From contig JAZQUI010000036.1 of NCBI GenBank assembly GCA_045631205.1, positions 72,160-136,159 on the forward strand: a stretch of 64,000 nucleotides of DNA, written 5' to 3'. Of this stretch, positions 1 through 9,080 are shown piece after piece (positions within the stretch are counted from its first letter, which is position 1; each line of letters begins with the position of its first letter). The notes under the pieces are model-generated. The model ran no database searches and was not told the DNA's origin. It worked only from the letters and a program-made list of their open reading frames with translations. The position numbers were made by a program, and so were the translations under genes. The DNA comes from HGM04593 sp045631205 (GTDB lineage Bacteria > Bacteroidota > Bacteroidia > Bacteroidales > Bacteroidaceae).

Positions 1-1927
1 TTCTGTTGATAGTGCCGGTGTGTGTGTATTTACAATCTCTTTAAAAGTGTTTGCGAGAGAAACGTAGTTGAATTGGCCTGCAACTTTCGCGTCAATGAAA
101 TCGGAGTTTACAATGAGATTGCGGTTCGTGAGCAGGTTGTTGTCCACAATGTGTACGAGTCGGGTGTTTTTTGTCTTTTTACCAATTGTTTGTGTTATGT
201 TGTATATTCGTAGGTCGAACAAAGATTTATCCCCTTCGTATTCATTGTAAACGCCATCGGCCGTTGCAGATATTACACCATGTTCGCCATTTCCAATGTT
301 GAGGCTGTCGAGTTTGAGCGAGTCTATGCTTGCAGTTATTTTGAACTCCTTGCGTTCTCCATTTGAGTAAGTACAAGATAATTGTCCGTCGGCATTCGGA
401 TCGTCGATGTTGATAGTTGTTTCCAGTCTGTTTTCATTGAATGTGCCAATGATGTTGATAGGAGAATACTCGTATTTCTTGTACTCAAGGTTGTTTATGG
501 TTGAATTGAATGCTATGTCGGTGGTTGTACCGAGTTGTCCTTGTATGTCGGCAATCACGTTGCAAGTTCCGATATCGTGGTTCTGTAATATTTTGCCGAG
601 TTTCAAACTCTTCATTTGAAGTGTTGCCGAGTAGTTCTCTTTCTTGTCGGCGGTGAGTTTACCATCTATGGTGCCACAACTGCCATTGATGTATAATCCT
701 CCTTGCAGGCCTTTGCTGTTTTTGGTGGTGTTTCCTTCAATGGTTATTTTGCCTACACGTTTCAGTATGTCGAGTTTTCCGGTGCTGTCGCACAGGATTT
801 TCTGTATGTGTTCTATGGCTTTTGTTGTTATCTCTCCATTGCTTATAGCTAGTGTGCTCTCTTGTGGGTTGAGCAGGTTGTCAGTTGTTGCATTCATTTG
901 CAGACTGAAACTGTTGTCGCTTGTAGTAAGTGAAATCTCGGCATTGCTTTTCTTTGCGTTGCCGTTGATAGTCGCTTTGAATTCGGCGTTGGGCAGTGTC
1001 TTGTTTGCAAGTGTGGGGAGAAAAGTCGCAAAATCGGCAGGTGTTATTTGCTTGCCGTGGACGCTGCCTTTGACAATGCAGTTGCCACCTTTCTTGGAAT
1101 TGATGGTGATGCCACCCGATGATATTTTGCTGTTGGGTAGGGTTATTTGTAGTTTGTTTATTTTTATTGCTTCTTTTGTAGCGTTTATATCGGCTGTGAT
1201 GCGGTTGAGATTGAAACCGCAATTCTCTTTTCCCGAAAGGGAACGTATGTGCATAGCGATGGAATCGTTCTTGAACTTTTTGAGAGAGAGGTTTGCAGAA
1301 AAGTTATCTACATATATATGCTCGGGGTCGAATAATGTTGTTTCTTCCTTCTTCCTTTCACCGACATCATAGCGTGCAGTTCCCTCATATATCTGTATTT
1401 GGTTAATGCGTATGTCGGGTGTGATGCTCGCCTGTTTGGTGCTGTCGCCCGATAGCTTGTCTATAAGGAACTGAATGTTCAGTGGCGAACCTTTCTCTTT
1501 GCGGTAGAGTCTGATGGCAGGGTTGCTCACGATAAGGGTGTTTACCTGTACATCGCCTTTTAGCATATAAAGTGGTGAGAGGTGTGCTGTTATCTTGGGT
1601 ATGCCAATGGCTGTGTCGCCCTCTTCGTCGGTGAGGTATATCTCTTTTATTACAATCTTGTTGAGGTGCTGTACCTGTACCGAGCCTATGCTCAAAGGCA
1701 GGTCGCTGAATTTTTTTATGGCGAGAGTGATGCCGCTGGCTGCTCGCTGCTGCACGGCATCGAGACGCAATAGCAATGATGCCCCATAAATAATGGCGGC
1801 AATTGTTGCAATTGTTATGGTTATGTATTTTATGGCTTTGATATGGCTTCCTCTTTTTCGGTTCTTGGGTTCTTTGTGTAAAGATGGTTGTTGTGGGCCT
1901 TGGGTTTATTGGTTGTGTGTTGTCCAC
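1..1927 (-). CDS. TamB/AsmA-like envelope protein, N-terminal part (partial; apparent frameshift near its start)
   Basis: The minus strand is open without a stop from about 1905 to the left edge, so at least 630 residues are present and the C-terminus lies outside the window. The translation has one membrane anchor near the N-terminus (around 1760-1840) and then long beta-rich, Asn/Thr/Ile-rich repeats such as LNIQFLIDKL and GGLYINGSCGT, typical of TamB/AsmA-type proteins that bridge inner and outer membrane. TamB works with Omp85 proteins or in lipid transport; that role is family knowledge. The main frame has no ATG before the anchor: its upstream stop is at 1906-1908. The ATG at 1927-1925 lies in another frame and reads into the anchor frame only if one base is removed near the A5 run at about 1853-1857. 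I therefore start the gene at 1927 and flag a frameshift or sequence error. Confidence 0.7.
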
Positions 1928-2218
1928 AATGAATACAGGTGTTTAAGCTATGCAGGTTTTATTGGTTAGCCTGCCTGCTGTTTTCTTACCTGTGGCCTTC
2001 TTTGTACACGCTTTGTTTATGATGCAAATTTATATAGAAATTCTTGAAAATCTCCCATTTTAACGCTCTATTTTGGTGCTTTTTTAAACTGTTCTTCTTG
2101 CTTTTTGTTAAACATTATTTGCTGGTTCTGTTTTTTGCATTTGTTTGTGGTGTTTTTGTATTGCGCTTATCGCATTATTTTACTAATTTTACGCCGCTTT
2201 TTAATATTTATATAATTT

Positions 2219-4069
2219 ATGATAGTAACTATATTGGTTCTTTTGCTGTCGGTATTCTTTTTCATTAGCGGAAAAGTGCGTTCCGACATTGTTGCGCTAT
2301 CAGCTTTGGCGACTTTGCTTCTTGCCGGTGTGCTCACCCCCGAAGAGGCTTTGTCGGGCTTCTCGAGCAATGTGATAATTATGATGGTTGGGCTTTTTGT
2401 CGTGGGTGGTGCGATATTCCAGACCGGCCTTGCCAAAATGATCAGTTCACGATTGATGAAGTTTGCGGGCAACAGCGAACTGAAACTTTTTCTTTTGGTG
2501 ATGGCTGTAACATCGGTGATGGGTGCTTTTGTAAGCAATACCGGAACGGTTGCCATTATGATACCCATTGTTGTAAGCATGGCTATGAGTGTGAAGATGA
2601 ATCCCAGTCGTTTGCTTATGCCGCTTGCATTTGCCAGCAGTATGAGCGGTATGATGACACTCATCGGTACACCGCCGAACCTTGTAATCAACGATGAACT
2701 TATTTCGAACGGTTTTCCCGGATTGGGCTTCTTTACTTTCCTTCCTGTGGGTATAATATGTGCGGTGGTTGGTACCATTGTGCTTTTGCCGTTGAGCAAA
2801 AAGTTCCTTTCGAAACCCGGAGGTTTGAGTGCTGCAAGTGCCGGTAGTGGCAAGTCTTTAAAGACACTTGTTGCAGAATATGGCATTTCGAACAATCTGC
2901 ATCGTTTGCAGGTGACTGCATCTTCTTTGGTTACAGGGAAGATGATTGGCGAGCTTGATATACGCAAGAAGTATGGCCTTAACATTATAGAGTTGCGTCA
3001 CATCGAGCGTGGCCAGCACAGAATTTTGAAGGGCGTAACACAGCAGGCGGTCGATTCCGATACAGTGTTGCGTGTGGATGATGTGCTCTATGTTTCGGGT
3101 AATGAGGAGATAGTTAAGGTCTTTGCCCAGAAATATAAATTGACGGTTCTGAACGATAGCGATGAGGCAAAAGGCAAGTCGCTCGATTTCTACAACATTG
3201 GTGTTGCTGAAATTGTGATTCTTTCTTCATCGACCGTAGTGAACAAGACTATACGCGAGGTTGGTTTCAGAAGTAAGTACAATGTAAGTGTTCTTGGTAT
3301 ATGCCGTAAGAAAAAGTATATATTGCAGGGAATTGCCGATGAGACAATACACAGCGGTGATGTGTTGCTTGTGCAGGGTGCCTGGGACAATATTGCAAAA
3401 CTTGAAAATGAGAGTAATGAGTGGCTTGTGCTGGGTCGTCCGTTGGAGGAGGCTGCAAAGGTTACACTCGATTACAAGGCTCCTGTGGCTGCACTCATAA
3501 TGCTTGGTATGATTTTGGTAATGGCTTGCGACTTTATTCCTGTGGCTCCTGTGACAGCTGTTATAGTTGCCGGTCTCTTGATGGTGCTTACCGGTTGTTT
3601 CCGCAACGTGGAGGCTGCATACAAAACCATAAACTGGGAGAGTATAGTGCTTATTGCTGCAATGATGCCTATGTCGGTGGCATTGCAGAAAACAGGTGTG
3701 TCGGCGTGGATTTCGAACTCTTTGGTGAGTGGTCTTGGTAATTATGGTCCTCTAGCGTTGATGGCAGGAATCTACTTTACCACTTCGTTTATGACTATGT
3801 TCATCAGTAACACAGCTACGGCGGTGTTGCTTGCTCCCATTGCAATGAACAGTGCTTTGCAGATAGGTGTGAGCCCTGTGCCTTTCCTTTTTGCAGTTAC
3901 GCTGGGCGCAAGTCTCTGTTTTGCTTCGCCTTTCTCTACACCGCCAAACGCGCTAGTAATGCCTGCCGGGCAGTACGCTTTTATGGATTATGTTAAGGTG
4001 GGTCTTCCTTTGCAGATAATTTTGGGAATTGTGATGATTCTTGTTCTTCCCTTCCTCTTCCCGTTCTAA
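2219..4069 (+). CDS. SLC13-family anion/carboxylate permease with two TrkA-C (RCK_C) domains
   Basis: A 616-residue inner-membrane transporter. Each half carries the paired hairpin motifs of the DASS/SLC13 fold: SNTGT at about 106-110 and GTPPN near 150 in the first, SNTATA near 540 and STPPNA near 585 in the second. Between them, about residues 205-390 form a soluble insert with two TrkA-C-like domains, which in this family bind ligands and gate transport. Substrates in the family are dicarboxylates, sulfate or other anions; the sequence alone does not decide which. The gene stands alone between the TamB-like gene on the opposite strand and the regulator operon downstream. Confidence 0.85.
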   Translation: MIVTILVLLLSVFFFISGKVRSDIVALSALATLLLAGVLTPEEALSGFSSNVIIMMVGLFVVGGAIFQTGLAKMISSRLMKFAGNSELKLFLLVMAVTSVMGAFVSNTGTVAIMIPIVVSMAMSVKMNPSRLLMPLAFASSMSGMMTLIGTPPNLVINDELISNGFPGLGFFTFLPVGIICAVVGTIVLLPLSKKFLSKPGGLSAASAGSGKSLKTLVAEYGISNNLHRLQVTASSLVTGKMIGELDIRKKYGLNIIELRHIERGQHRILKGVTQQAVDSDTVLRVDDVLYVSGNEEIVKVFAQKYKLTVLNDSDEAKGKSLDFYNIGVAEIVILSSSTVVNKTIREVGFRSKYNVSVLGICRKKKYILQGIADETIHSGDVLLVQGAWDNIAKLENESNEWLVLGRPLEEAAKVTLDYKAPVAALIMLGMILVMACDFIPVAPVTAVIVAGLLMVLTGCFRNVEAAYKTINWESIVLIAAMMPMSVALQKTGVSAWISNSLVSGLGNYGPLALMAGIYFTTSFMTMFISNTATAVLLAPIAMNSALQIGVSPVPFLFAVTLGASLCFASPFSTPPNALVMPAGQYAFMDYVKVGLPLQIILGIVMILVLPFLFPF

Positions 4070-4113
4070 AATAAATATTTCTGTCAAAATTGCTTGTTTT
4101 TTGGGATAAATGA

Positions 4114-4121
4114 GTAAATTT
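4114..4121 (+). promoter_or_regulatory. -7 element TAAATTTG of the regulator-lptE-secG operon
   Basis: TAAATTTG fits the Bacteroidota -7 consensus TAnnTTTG. It overlaps the first possible ATG (4110) of the downstream regulator, so transcription would start near 4128 and the usable start codon becomes 4152. The upstream -33 element is weak (CTTG about 18 bases away). Confidence 0.45.
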
Positions 4122-4151
4122 GGCAGAAACATATTCTATAACAAGAGTATT

Positions 4152-5372
4152 ATGGATGTAACAGAGATACAGAGGGTGAAACAACAATTTGGAATTATTG
4201 GTAACGATGCTGAATTGTTGAGAGCCATTGACACGGCTGTGCAGGTGGCAAAAACCGACCTGACTATTCTTATAACCGGTGAGAGTGGTGTGGGAAAGGA
4301 ATTCTTTCCTCAAATCATTCACACGAACAGCGTGCGTAAACACGGGAAATATTTTGCTGTGAACTGCGGTGCCATCCCCGAGGGTACGATAGATTCGGAA
4401 CTCTTTGGTCACGTGAAAGGTGCTTTTACCGATGCAGTGAGCGAGCGCAAGGGTTATTTCAGTGAGGCCGATGGTGGTACAATCTTCCTTGATGAGGTGG
4501 GTGAGTTGCCACTCTCTACGCAGGCGCGTCTTTTGCGTGTGCTCGAGAATGGAGAGTTCTTGCGCGTGGGTTCGTCAAAGGTTGAAAAGACCAATGTGCG
4601 CATTGTGTGTGCCACGAATGTAAACCTGCCCGAAGCAGTAAGCAACGGTCGTTTCCGTGAAGACCTCTATTATCGTTTGAGTACAGTACCCATAAAAGTG
4701 CCGGCTTTGCGTAATCGTGGTGAGGATATTTTCTTGCTGTTCAAGAAATTTACAATGGACTTTGCTGCAAAGTACAATATCCCGCGAATAGAACTCGACG
4801 AGCAGGCGAAGCGTGCATTGCTGGCCTATTCGTGGCCCGGTAATATACGCCAGTTGAAGAATGTGGCCGAGCAGGTGTCGATATTGGAGTTGAACCGCAA
4901 GGTTACTGCCGATGTAATGTTGCGCTATCTTCCCGAGCCGCCGAAGAATAACCTTCCAGCCTTTCTGGGTAGTGCTGGTGGTAGCGGAAAGACTTTCGAA
5001 AGTGAGCGCGAGATTCTTTATAGCGTGCTTTTCGATATGCGTCGCGATATTACCGAACTAAAGAAACAGATAGAGGGGCTGCGTTCTGCCGGGGCACGCG
5101 AGAGTGAAAATATACATCTTTACACCGAGGCCGAAGAGGTTATGCCGGTGGTGCAGCATGCGCAACAGCCAATGATACATATTGCATCGCACGTGCATCA
5201 GATAAATGATGATGAATATGTGGAGGAGGCTATTTCGCTCGATGATATGGAAAAAAAGGCCATAAAGCAGGCGCTTGAACGTCATCGTGGCCGTCGTAGA
5301 GATGCAGCCAAGGATTTGAATATTTCGGAAAGAACTTTATATAGAAAAATAAAAGAATATGGCATTGAATGA
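4152..5372 (+). CDS. Sigma-54-interaction (AAA+) transcriptional regulator with Fis-type HTH
   Basis: About 406 residues. The AAA+ core has Walker A GESGVGKE (residues 43-50) and Walker B GGTIFLDEVGEL (about 108-119). The sigma-54 contact loop reads GAFTDA (90-95) instead of the canonical GAFTGA. The C-terminus is a Fis-type helix-turn-helix ending RTLYRKIKEYGIE. There is no receiver or other sensor domain at the N-terminus, so the input signal is not visible. The start at 4152 is chosen over the ATG at 4110 because a -7 promoter element covers the earlier codon. The gene overlaps the LptE-like gene by 14 bases, so the two are probably co-transcribed. The likely role is activation of sigma-54 promoters, possibly for envelope functions; this is inference from context. 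Confidence 0.88.
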   Translation: MDVTEIQRVKQQFGIIGNDAELLRAIDTAVQVAKTDLTILITGESGVGKEFFPQIIHTNSVRKHGKYFAVNCGAIPEGTIDSELFGHVKGAFTDAVSERKGYFSEADGGTIFLDEVGELPLSTQARLLRVLENGEFLRVGSSKVEKTNVRIVCATNVNLPEAVSNGRFREDLYYRLSTVPIKVPALRNRGEDIFLLFKKFTMDFAAKYNIPRIELDEQAKRALLAYSWPGNIRQLKNVAEQVSILELNRKVTADVMLRYLPEPPKNNLPAFLGSAGGSGKTFESEREILYSVLFDMRRDITELKKQIEGLRSAGARESENIHLYTEAEEVMPVVQHAQQPMIHIASHVHQINDDEYVEEAISLDDMEKKAIKQALERHRGRRRDAAKDLNISERTLYRKIKEYGIE

Positions 5373-5886
5373 TAAAATAAGAAAAGGGGTTCACTTGTTG
5401 CCTCTTCTCTGTTTGTTGTTTTTGGTTGGTTGCAAGGTAAGCTATAAGTTTACCGGTGCGTCAATAGATTATTCGGTGGTAAGAACAATATCGCTCGAAA
5501 CTTTCCAGAACCGTGCTGCTTATCAGTGGGGACCAATGGCTATGATGCTTAACGAGAAGTTGAGCGATGTGTTCATTCAGCAAACAAAGTTGACACAGGT
5601 AAATCGCAACGGCGACTTGCAGTTGGCTGGTGAGATTACAGCATACGACCAGATAAACAAATCGATATCTTCCGATGGCTATTCGGCGATGGTGCAGTTG
5701 AGGATGACTGTGAACGTGCGTTTCACCAATAATACGAACCACGACGAGGATTTTGAGCGCACCTTCTCGGCGACAAGAGACTATGAGTCGTCGCAGCAAT
5801 TGGAGAGCGTTCAAGAGGAACTTGTAACACAGATGATAGCGGAAATTGTTGATGCAATATTTAACGCGGCTGTTGCCAACTGGTAA
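5359..5886 (+). CDS. lptE: LptE-like outer-membrane lipoprotein
   Basis: 175 residues with a lipoprotein signal peptide; the lipobox LVGC puts the lipidated Cys at residue 25. The short mature part (about 150 residues) matches the Bacteroidota LptE family, which plugs the LptD barrel during LPS insertion at the outer membrane. The start overlaps the regulator gene by 14 bases, and the next gene follows after 2 bases. I rely on size, lipobox and the conserved neighbourhood more than on catalytic-type motifs, since LptE has none. Confidence 0.75.
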   Translation: MALNDKIRKGVHLLPLLCLLFLVGCKVSYKFTGASIDYSVVRTISLETFQNRAAYQWGPMAMMLNEKLSDVFIQQTKLTQVNRNGDLQLAGEITAYDQINKSISSDGYSAMVQLRMTVNVRFTNNTNHDEDFERTFSATRDYESSQQLESVQEELVTQMIAEIVDAIFNAAVANW

Positions 5887-5888
5887 TA

Positions 5889-6605
5889 ATGGAGGCTTTG
5901 CAGGTTTACATATCGCACCCCGAAAGGCTTAATCGTGATACGCTTTATGAACTGCGTATGCTGGTGGCGAAGTATCCCACGTTTGATGTGGCGCGCCTGC
6001 TTATGCTCAAAAATCTCTATCTTTTACACGATGTTGAGCTGGGTAAGGAGATGCGTAGAGCTGCACTCTACCTGAAGAACCGCAGGGCGTTGTTTGAACT
6101 CATCGAGGGTTATGGAACTGATGTTCCGGAAGAGACTCTGCCGGCTGACTTGTCGGTGGACAGGACTATGGCGTTGATAGACGCCTTCTTGGAAACTTTG
6201 CCCGAAGAAAAGCTCTCTCTCGAAGCTGAGGGAGCTGCTGCTGTTGATTACGTGTCTGCTTATCTCACAAAGGATGTGTCTGCTGAAAGTGTTCCGCAGT
6301 TGAGAGGGCAGAGTCTTATAGACGATTTCCTGTCGGGAGATAACGAGAGGATAACTCTCGATCTTAGTGGTGATGGCGAAACTTTGCCTGTTTCTGCACC
6401 GGCTGTTGCTGATAAGGAGGAAGAGACATCGGAGAACTCGTTTTTTACGGAAACTCTTGCAAATATTTACGTTAAGCAGGGGAAATATGATAAGGCTTTG
6501 GAAATTATTAAACGGTTATGTTTGGAATATCCAAATAAAAATCGTTACTTTGCAGACCAAATTAGGTTTTTAGAAAAAATAATTAAACATACAAAAAGAA
6601 AATAA
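5889..6605 (+). CDS. TPR-like protein of the lptE-secG operon
   Basis: 238 residues with no signal peptide, hence probably cytoplasmic. The N-terminal half is Leu-rich helical. A linker rich in Glu, Ser and Pro spans about 125-185. The C-terminal 45 residues contain one clear TPR-like helix pair (YVKQGKYDKALEIIKRL, then YPNKNRYF). It lies 2 bases after lptE and 1 base before secG. The partner and precise function are unknown; translational coupling suggests an envelope or export-related role. Confidence 0.75.
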   Translation: MEALQVYISHPERLNRDTLYELRMLVAKYPTFDVARLLMLKNLYLLHDVELGKEMRRAALYLKNRRALFELIEGYGTDVPEETLPADLSVDRTMALIDAFLETLPEEKLSLEAEGAAAVDYVSAYLTKDVSAESVPQLRGQSLIDDFLSGDNERITLDLSGDGETLPVSAPAVADKEEETSENSFFTETLANIYVKQGKYDKALEIIKRLCLEYPNKNRYFADQIRFLEKIIKHTKRK

Positions 6606-6606
6606 T

Positions 6607-6960
6607 ATGTATTTGGTTTGCGTTTTGCTTATCGTTATAGCATCGGTGCTAATGTGTCTTATCGTTTTGGTTCAAAATTCAAAAGGTGGCGGCCTTGCTT
6701 CGGGCTTTGCTTCTTCGAACCAGATTATGGGCGTGAGAAAAACAACCGATTTCCTTGAGAAAGCTACTTGGAGTCTTGCTGCATTTATGGTTATTGCAAG
6801 CATTGTAGCTGCTTGGTCAATTCCTCACGTTACTGTTTCTGATGAGAGTGTTATTCAGCGTAGTGCAGTAGAGAACAATATTGTTAACCCCGAGGTTGCT
6901 CCCAATTTTACAGAGGAGATTCCTGCTGAGGTTGCGGTAGAGACACCCGTTGCAGAGTAA
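6607..6960 (+). CDS. secG: SecG, preprotein translocase subunit
   Basis: 117 residues with two membrane segments (about 2-20 and 55-75) separated by the conserved QNSKGGGLASGFA loop near 22-36, the hallmark of SecG. SecG associates with SecYE and assists SecA-driven export. The C-terminal tail is acidic and Val/Glu/Pro-rich, as in other Bacteroidota SecG proteins. It is the last gene of the operon and is followed by an intrinsic terminator. Confidence 0.92.
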   Translation: MYLVCVLLIVIASVLMCLIVLVQNSKGGGLASGFASSNQIMGVRKTTDFLEKATWSLAAFMVIASIVAAWSIPHVTVSDESVIQRSAVENNIVNPEVAPNFTEEIPAEVAVETPVAE

Positions 6961-6983
6961 TCGATTAAGTGTTAAGGTTTAAT

Positions 6984-7011
6984 GGCAATCGTTATGCGGT
7001 TGCCTTTTTTT
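6984..7011 (+). terminator. Intrinsic terminator after secG
   Basis: An 8-bp stem (GGCAATCG with CGGTTGCC), a 5-base loop and a run of seven T. Confidence 0.8.
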
Positions 7012-7060
7012 GTTTATATGTGTTGCTGTTTCATTAGGGTGGCCTTGGCACAAAATAAAT

Positions 7061-7086
7061 AAGGGGTGCATTTGAATGCGCCCCTT
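7061..7086 (-). terminator. Intrinsic terminator of the DUF349 gene
   Basis: A near-perfect inverted repeat (AAGGGGTGCATT ... AATGCGCCCCTT as read on the plus strand) just past the stop of the minus-strand DUF349 gene, followed on that strand by T-rich sequence. Confidence 0.65.
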
Positions 7087-7109
7087 ACTCGTTTCTTCTA
7101 TTGTAGATT

Positions 7110-8987
7110 TTATCTCTCCTTCTCAATCTCGTCCTCTATCAGGTGTATCTTTTTAAGGATTACCTGAGCGTCGTTTTTGAGTTTTTCCATCTTCTGTTTC
7201 ATGACATCTACAAGGCTCTGCCCTTTTTTGTTTGATGTGCTCAAGAAACCGAGGTTGTTTTCATAGGTCGCAATCTCGGCTTTGAGGTTCTCGTATTGAC
7301 GTATGAGTCGCTCACGCTCGCGTTGCAGGCTGTTTCCTCCTTTGGCAATATTGCTACGGAAATCGGCCAATTTGCGCTCGGTTGCATTTGCTTGCAATCT
7401 TCCATGGAGAGCGTTTATGGCTTGGCGGTATTCCTTATATATATTGTCTTTCTCTTTAAAGGGAACATGTCCAATCTTGTTCCATTGCTGTATGAGTGCG
7501 TTGAGTTCTTTTGTCTGTGCGCTTTCTTCGGCAGTAGGGTCTATGGCGAGAATGCTTTCTATTATAGTGCGTTTCTGTTTCAGGTTTTCCTGCTCGATTT
7601 TGCGTTGTGAAGAGTTTGCGGCATTGCGTCTCTCGAAGAATGTGTCACAAGCCGAAACAAAGCGTTTCCACAAAGCATCGGAATATTTGGGTGCTACGGG
7701 GCCTGTCTCTTTCCACTCTTTTTGCAGAGCCGTGAGGCGTTCTGCAGTCTCTTTCCACTCCTCGCTGTCTTTCAGTTGTTCGGCTTTCTCGCAGAGCAAT
7801 GTCTTTTTCTCAAGGTTGGCAACGAGGGTGTTCTTTACCTCTTTATAATAGTCGCTCTTGCTCTTGAAGAATTTATCACAAGCGGCACGGAAACGCTCGA
7901 ATATTTTGATGTTCATCTTTTGGGGTGCGAAGCCAATCTCTTTCCATTGTGCTTGCAGCTCCAAAATCTTCTCGGTAGCGGCATTCCACTCCTGGTAACT
8001 TGTGAATGATGCGAGGTCCATTGTCTCAATCTCCTCGCATAGTTTTGTCTTTTTCTCGAGGTTTATATTTTCCTGCTCTTTCTTGCTTTCAAAATGCTCC
8101 TGGTGACGGCGGTTGATGGTTGTGGATGCAGTCTTGAAACGTGTCCACACCTCTTCGCGCAACTCTGGTGCCACGGGGCCTATCTCGCGGAACTCGTTGT
8201 GCAGTTGTTGCAATTGACGGAAAGCGCCTATTACATCCTCGCTTGTGGTAAGTGCCTCGGCAGCTTCGCATATACGGGTTTTGGCTTCGAGGTTTTTCTT
8301 GAAGTCGTATTCGCGGAATTCGTGGTTTATCTTTATTACATCGTAGAACTGCTCACAAAGCAACTGGTACTGTTTCCACAGGTCAGTGACTTTGTCTTGT
8401 GGTATATTTTTAATCTCTTTCCAACGATTCTGCAGGTTCTTGAATTCTGCGCTGTCGGGTTTTTCTTGCGCAGCTTTTTCAACAAGTACCTGTAGCTGGT
8501 CGAGAAGCGATAGTTTTGTTGTATAGTTGGCCTGTTGTTCCTCTTCCTGTGCTTTAAGCCACGCATTACGTTTGGCTTTTATACGGTTCATTGCCTCTTT
8601 GAAAGGTTCTTCGAGAGGGTCGTTTGCTGGAATGAACATATGTTCCTCACCACCTTCGGCAACAAATTTCTTGCGTGCTGCGTCAATCTCGGCAGTGCGC
8701 AGGCGGTAGAAGAGCATCTTCAGATTTTCGGTTTCGGCTTTGCAGTTGAGTATGTCTTCCTCTTCGGCGATAGTCTCTATACGCGACAAAATATCCTGAC
8801 GTGTTGCCGGTTGCAAGTTCTCGGTGTTGTTTGTTTCACTCTCGGTTGCGGGTTCGGTGGCAACCGCTTCTTCTGTGTTGTTTTGTTCTACTACTTGCTC
8901 GGGCATAGCGGCGTTTACAGCCTGTTCAGGGGATGTCGTAATGCTTTGCTCGTCGAGCTGAACATTCGATTTTTTTGTTTCACTCAT
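7110..8987 (-). CDS. DUF349 repeat protein
   Basis: 625 residues, highly charged and almost entirely alpha-helical. After a low-complexity acidic N-terminus rich in Glu, Thr and Asn (about 1-60), there are five DUF349 units recognisable by W(K/N)(E/K)IG or REIGPVAP motifs, then an aromatic/basic stretch such as FERFRAACDKFF. The C-terminus is coiled coil. There is no signal peptide or membrane segment, so it is probably cytoplasmic. DUF349 proteins are widespread in Bacteroidota with no established biochemical function. It is monocistronic with its own terminator. Confidence 0.85.
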   Translation of the reverse strand: MSETKKSNVQLDEQSITTSPEQAVNAAMPEQVVEQNNTEEAVATEPATESETNNTENLQPATRQDILSRIETIAEEEDILNCKAETENLKMLFYRLRTAEIDAARKKFVAEGGEEHMFIPANDPLEEPFKEAMNRIKAKRNAWLKAQEEEQQANYTTKLSLLDQLQVLVEKAAQEKPDSAEFKNLQNRWKEIKNIPQDKVTDLWKQYQLLCEQFYDVIKINHEFREYDFKKNLEAKTRICEAAEALTTSEDVIGAFRQLQQLHNEFREIGPVAPELREEVWTRFKTASTTINRRHQEHFESKKEQENINLEKKTKLCEEIETMDLASFTSYQEWNAATEKILELQAQWKEIGFAPQKMNIKIFERFRAACDKFFKSKSDYYKEVKNTLVANLEKKTLLCEKAEQLKDSEEWKETAERLTALQKEWKETGPVAPKYSDALWKRFVSACDTFFERRNAANSSQRKIEQENLKQKRTIIESILAIDPTAEESAQTKELNALIQQWNKIGHVPFKEKDNIYKEYRQAINALHGRLQANATERKLADFRSNIAKGGNSLQRERERLIRQYENLKAEIATYENNLGFLSTSNKKGQSLVDVMKQKMEKLKNDAQVILKKIHLIEDEIEKER

Positions 8988-9080
8988 CTGCTTAAAATGT
9001 TAAGTTGTTTGTATATGTCGATTGCGACAATTACAAATGTAATGATTTTTTTCTAAAATAACTATTTTTATTGTATAGTT

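Noticed and set aside
644..1372. Plus-strand ORF of 242 codons
   Set aside because: It is antisense to the continuous TamB-like frame; its Leu/Ser/Phe-rich composition is that of a reverse-strand shadow.
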